DNA of 7,616 bases from CAZLGO01 sp964559295 (GTDB taxonomy: Archaea > Methanobacteriota > Methanobacteria > Methanobacteriales > Methanobacteriaceae), in NCBI GenBank assembly GCA_964559295.1, contig CAZLGO010000078.1:1-7616 (forward strand), written 5' to 3'. Position numbers and translations under genes: made by a program. Shown here one piece after another: positions 6,329-7,616 of this stretch. The stretch's first letter is position 1, and every line of letters begins with the position of its first letter. Below the pieces are notes generated by a model. It was not told where the DNA came from. It did not search any database and saw nothing but the letters and a program-made list of their open reading frames with translations.

Positions 6329-6911
6329 TACCTGATCTAATGGTTTTTAATTCGTTCCAAAAAATCTCTGGTGCTTCTTTAGGTGGGAAAGGAAAATTGA
6401 TTAAGACTCCACTTCCTCCACCAAGTGCAGAAAGATACTTTCGAAGTTGAGCATATTCTTTCATTTCCTTCTTATTTGATTTTCTGTTGAGTGGGGAAAC
6501 TGCTTTGAGTTCAATAACCAATTTTTTACCTTCTTTTTCAACATATAAATCTGCTCTTCCTGCCCCGATGATTATCTCTTTACCCTTCATGGTTGTATAT
6601 TTGATACTTATGGGCATTTCTGTTTTTACTATGTAATCCATTTCCTGCAATTCCATGCACATTGCTTCACGATATATTGCTTCTTGATGACCTGCACCGA
6701 GATTTTCATATACCTCTTTTGCTATCATTTCTATATCATCTTTTATATTGCCCACAGTATCCTCCGAGTTTCCATGGCTTATTTGCTCATCATGTACCCT
6801 GGAGACATATTTTAATTTGCCACCACATTGACAACTTTCAAAATCCTCTGGAGATTCTCCTTTTTGGAGTTCATAGTACCCAGCACACTTTTCACAAACC
6901 AAATAGTCCAT
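6318..6911 (-). CDS. GxxExxY family protein with N-terminal zinc ribbon
   Basis: A 197-residue protein with two parts. Residues 1-36 form a zinc ribbon of a type common at the N-terminus of euryarchaeal proteins: C6-x2-C9 and C27-x-C29, with GYYELQKGESPEDF between them and CGGKLKYV after. After a polar linker (about 38-57) comes a GxxExxY domain: the name-giving G74-H-Q-E77-A-I-Y80, then the PD-(D/E)XK-like core with D121 (AGRADLYV) and E134-L-K136 (LVIELKAV), and the late block QLRKYLSALGGGSGVLINFP. The catalytic-type residues are intact, so nuclease activity is possible, but the function of GxxExxY proteins is not established. The ATG at 6911 lacks a Shine-Dalgarno, but it lies just before the first zinc cysteines and gives the full ribbon. 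Stop is TAG. It is a single-gene unit next to transposase debris. Confidence 0.85.
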   Translation of the reverse strand: MDYLVCEKCAGYYELQKGESPEDFESCQCGGKLKYVSRVHDEQISHGNSEDTVGNIKDDIEMIAKEVYENLGAGHQEAIYREAMCMELQEMDYIVKTEMPISIKYTTMKGKEIIIGAGRADLYVEKEGKKLVIELKAVSPLNRKSNKKEMKEYAQLRKYLSALGGGSGVLINFPFPPKEAPEIFWNELKTIRSGIKV

Positions 6912-6945
6912 TTAGACCATTTAATTTAGATTTTGTTGAGACGTG

Positions 6946-6957
6946 TATTTATTTTTT
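6946..6957 (-). promoter_or_regulatory. Possible TATA element for the GxxExxY gene
   Basis: AAAAAATAAATA on the minus strand lies 35-46 nt upstream of the ATG at 6911, which would give a leader of about 10-15 nt. A second A/T box, TAAATATAAG (6981-6990 complement), is further upstream and could be used instead. Position and base content are the only support. Confidence 0.3.
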
Positions 6958-6970
6958 GCCATTTCGATCG

Positions 6971-7010
6971 AGTAGAAAAGCTTATATTTAGATTTAAAAA
7001 AGCGAAATTA
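6971..7010 (+). promoter_or_regulatory. Archaeal BRE/TATA promoter, plus strand
   Basis: GTAGAAAAGCTTATATTTAG (6972-6991) combines a purine-rich BRE-like GAAAAG with a TATA box centred near 6985. An ATG at 7010 lies about 25 nt downstream, the spacing expected for a leaderless archaeal transcript. The frame after that ATG is broken within five codons. Confidence 0.45.
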
Positions 7011-7134
7011 TGGATGTAGATGAATAGTGTCAATTTATAATGACTCGGATCATAAAGTCTTCGAAATGGTACAATCTATAGGCCAATTCCTAAATATTTT
7101 GAATCAGATAGCAACTTTAGACCAAGCACCATAA
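7010..7134 (+). pseudogene. Decayed short reading frame, unknown family
   Basis: ATG 7010 reads M-D-V-D-E and then TAG (7025-7027). Dropping back one base at about 7024 continues I-V-S-I-Y-N-D-S-D-H-K and then 25 further codons, including FEMVQSIGQFLNILNQ, to a TAA at 7132-7134. A single-base deletion of one A in the GAA-A-TA context would explain the break. The promoter at the right distance supports a once-functional gene. An opposing minus-strand frame over the same DNA is also fairly open, so the coding strand is not certain. I do not recognise the protein. Confidence 0.35.
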
Positions 7135-7228
7135 ACAAGCCTTTAAATCCCTTTCTAACAAGGACATGGCCTTTTCCATAAAAACTTATCAATGCTTTAT
7201 ATCAAAAAAAGAAAGGCTTATAAAAACT

Positions 7229-7270
7229 TCTGGCAAAAAACTTATATCTGATATATCATCTTTTGCCAGA
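7229..7270. repeat. 10-bp perfect inverted repeat with inner palindrome
   Basis: TCTGGCAAAA (7229-7238) is repeated in inverted form as TTTTGCCAGA (7261-7270), with a 22-nt spacer. The spacer contains the perfect palindrome TGATATATCA (7249-7258). It lies about 120 nt beyond the 3' end of the transposase relic, so it could be part of the insertion element's non-coding end, a bidirectional terminator or a binding site. Confidence 0.55.
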
Positions 7271-7387
7271 TGTACATAAACCGCTTTTGTTGATAAAACT
7301 GAGTGAGAAAACCAAGATTTGTATTTTTGATATTGATTTAGAACTTCTTGATCTTATTTTTTAAGCTCTGTAGAAACCCTTTACAAT

Positions 7388-7616
7388 TTATAAGATAAAT
7401 GCTCTAACAGACCTGTGTATGTTGTAGCAGACGTTCCTCAACTTGCTCTCCTTGTTCCTCAACCTATCAGTTCTGCTGTGATTGATATCTCAAAACACTC
7501 TTTTCTCCACCGAGATAACGGTTTCAACTAAACTTCTCCTGTGATATTTATCCTTATCAAACTCTTCAAGCATCAAAAGTCTGTATTTGAACTTTTAGGA
7601 AAAGTTCACAAAAATT
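7388..7616 (-). pseudogene. Decayed IS4/IS5-superfamily transposase, C-terminal part
   Basis: Read on the minus strand from the window edge, one frame gives K-F-K-Y-R-L-L-M-L-E-E-F-D-K-D-K and then YHRRSLVETVISVEKRVF. This contains the exact Y-(2)-R-(3)-E-(6)-K signature of DDE transposases of the IS4/IS5 superfamily; the catalytic glutamate codon is at 7523-7525. After an in-frame TGA (7492-7490), most simply a mutated GGA because homologues read FGD here, it continues DINHSRTDRLRNKESKLRN and VCYNIHRSVRAFIL, the usual positively charged C-terminal helices. It ends with TAA at 7388-7390; reading past that gives nine more codons to a TAA at 7361-7363. A further in-frame TAA lies at 7597-7595. 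With two in-frame stops it is inactive. The rest of the element would lie to the right of the window, and no terminal repeat could be confirmed. Confidence 0.8.

Larger units (their letters stand above)
6912..7387. other. About 475 nt without an intact gene
   Basis: AT-rich DNA between the GxxExxY start and the transposase relic. It holds possible divergent promoters near 6946-6990, a probable decayed short reading frame starting at 7010, and an inverted repeat at 7229-7270. Several stretches of 35-50 open codons occur in different frames on both strands between 7024 and 7364, for example + 7224-7361 and minus 7200-7079. None has a start signal, family motif or consistent continuation, so I annotate none as a gene. 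No tRNA, rRNA or CRISPR structure was seen. Confidence 0.6.

Noticed and set aside
6662..6991. A 109-codon plus-strand frame opposite the GxxExxY gene
   Set aside because: Its translation is rich in His/Phe/Leu with no recognisable motif, and it is antisense to a gene with clear zinc-ribbon and GxxExxY motifs.
7010..7290. Minus-strand frame of about 60 codons containing KGFKGLFMVLGLKLLS as a separate gene
   Set aside because: It has an internal stop, no start signal and no family resemblance I can name. It overlaps a plus-strand frame with a better promoter, so it is mentioned only as an alternative.
7433..7463. Direct repeat GTTCCTCAAC at 7433-7442 and 7454-7463, considered as a CRISPR-like or attachment repeat
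   Set aside because: Only two 10-nt copies 21 nt apart, inside the transposase coding relic, where they encode the similar charged runs LRN on the minus strand.
7490..7492. In-frame TGA in the transposase as a possible selenocysteine codon
   Set aside because: The position is Gly in the usual FGD motif, there is no selenocysteine reason for a transposase, and another in-frame stop lies upstream, so decay is simpler.
7394..7616. Plus-strand frame reading VYVVADVPQLALLVPQPISS with one stop, protein-like at first sight
   Set aside because: It is the in-phase mirror of the minus-strand transposase frame. The minus reading contains an exact family signature and the plus reading has none.

Overview
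The window is AT-rich archaeal DNA. Most of it is the distal part of an operon for the carbon monoxide dehydrogenase/acetyl-CoA synthase (CODH/ACS, acetyl-CoA decarbonylase/synthase) complex. The gene order is cdhB (5' end cut by the window edge), cdhC, cooC, cdhD, cdhE, then a four-cluster ferredoxin. This order, the archaeal-type short CdhC that lacks the bacterial N-terminal domain, a separate epsilon subunit (CdhB) and archaeal TATA/BRE-like promoters point to an anaerobic euryarchaeon. Likely relatives are methanogens, anaerobic methane- or alkane-oxidising archaea, or Archaeoglobi. The sequence alone does not let me name a genus.

Positions 1-5596 (+ strand) form one tight transcription unit: gaps are 2-12 nt and cooC overlaps cdhD. 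CdhB would pair with the CODH subunit CdhA, which is presumably encoded just upstream. CdhC carries the nickel A-cluster that makes or breaks acetyl-CoA. CooC is a nickel-insertion ATPase. CdhD and CdhE form the corrinoid iron-sulfur protein that carries the methyl group. The last gene, a CooF/HycB-like protein with sixteen cluster cysteines, probably carries electrons to or from the CODH.

Positions 5597-6911 hold two minus-strand genes. The first is an O6-alkylguanine-DNA alkyltransferase whose stop codon abuts the ferredoxin stop with no spacer. The second is a GxxExxY (PD-(D/E)XK-like) protein fused behind an N-terminal zinc ribbon. The 175-nt gap between them is very AT-rich. It contains a short tandem repeat, a hairpin and what looks like an orphan plus-strand promoter, ribosome binding site and start whose reading frame dies after nine codons.

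Positions 6912-7616 contain no intact gene. The last ~230 nt are the C-terminal part of a decayed IS4/IS5-superfamily transposase on the minus strand, recognised from its Y-(2)-R-(3)-E-(6)-K signature and broken by in-frame stops. Around 7010 there is a good plus-strand archaeal promoter followed at the expected distance by an ATG whose frame is lost after five codons, probably a second gene relic. The right third of the window therefore looks like a small zone of turnover next to a conserved core-metabolism operon. I do not see a clearly new multi-gene system. The best leads are the ferredoxin appended to the cdh operon, the zinc-ribbon/GxxExxY fusion and the orphan expression signals.
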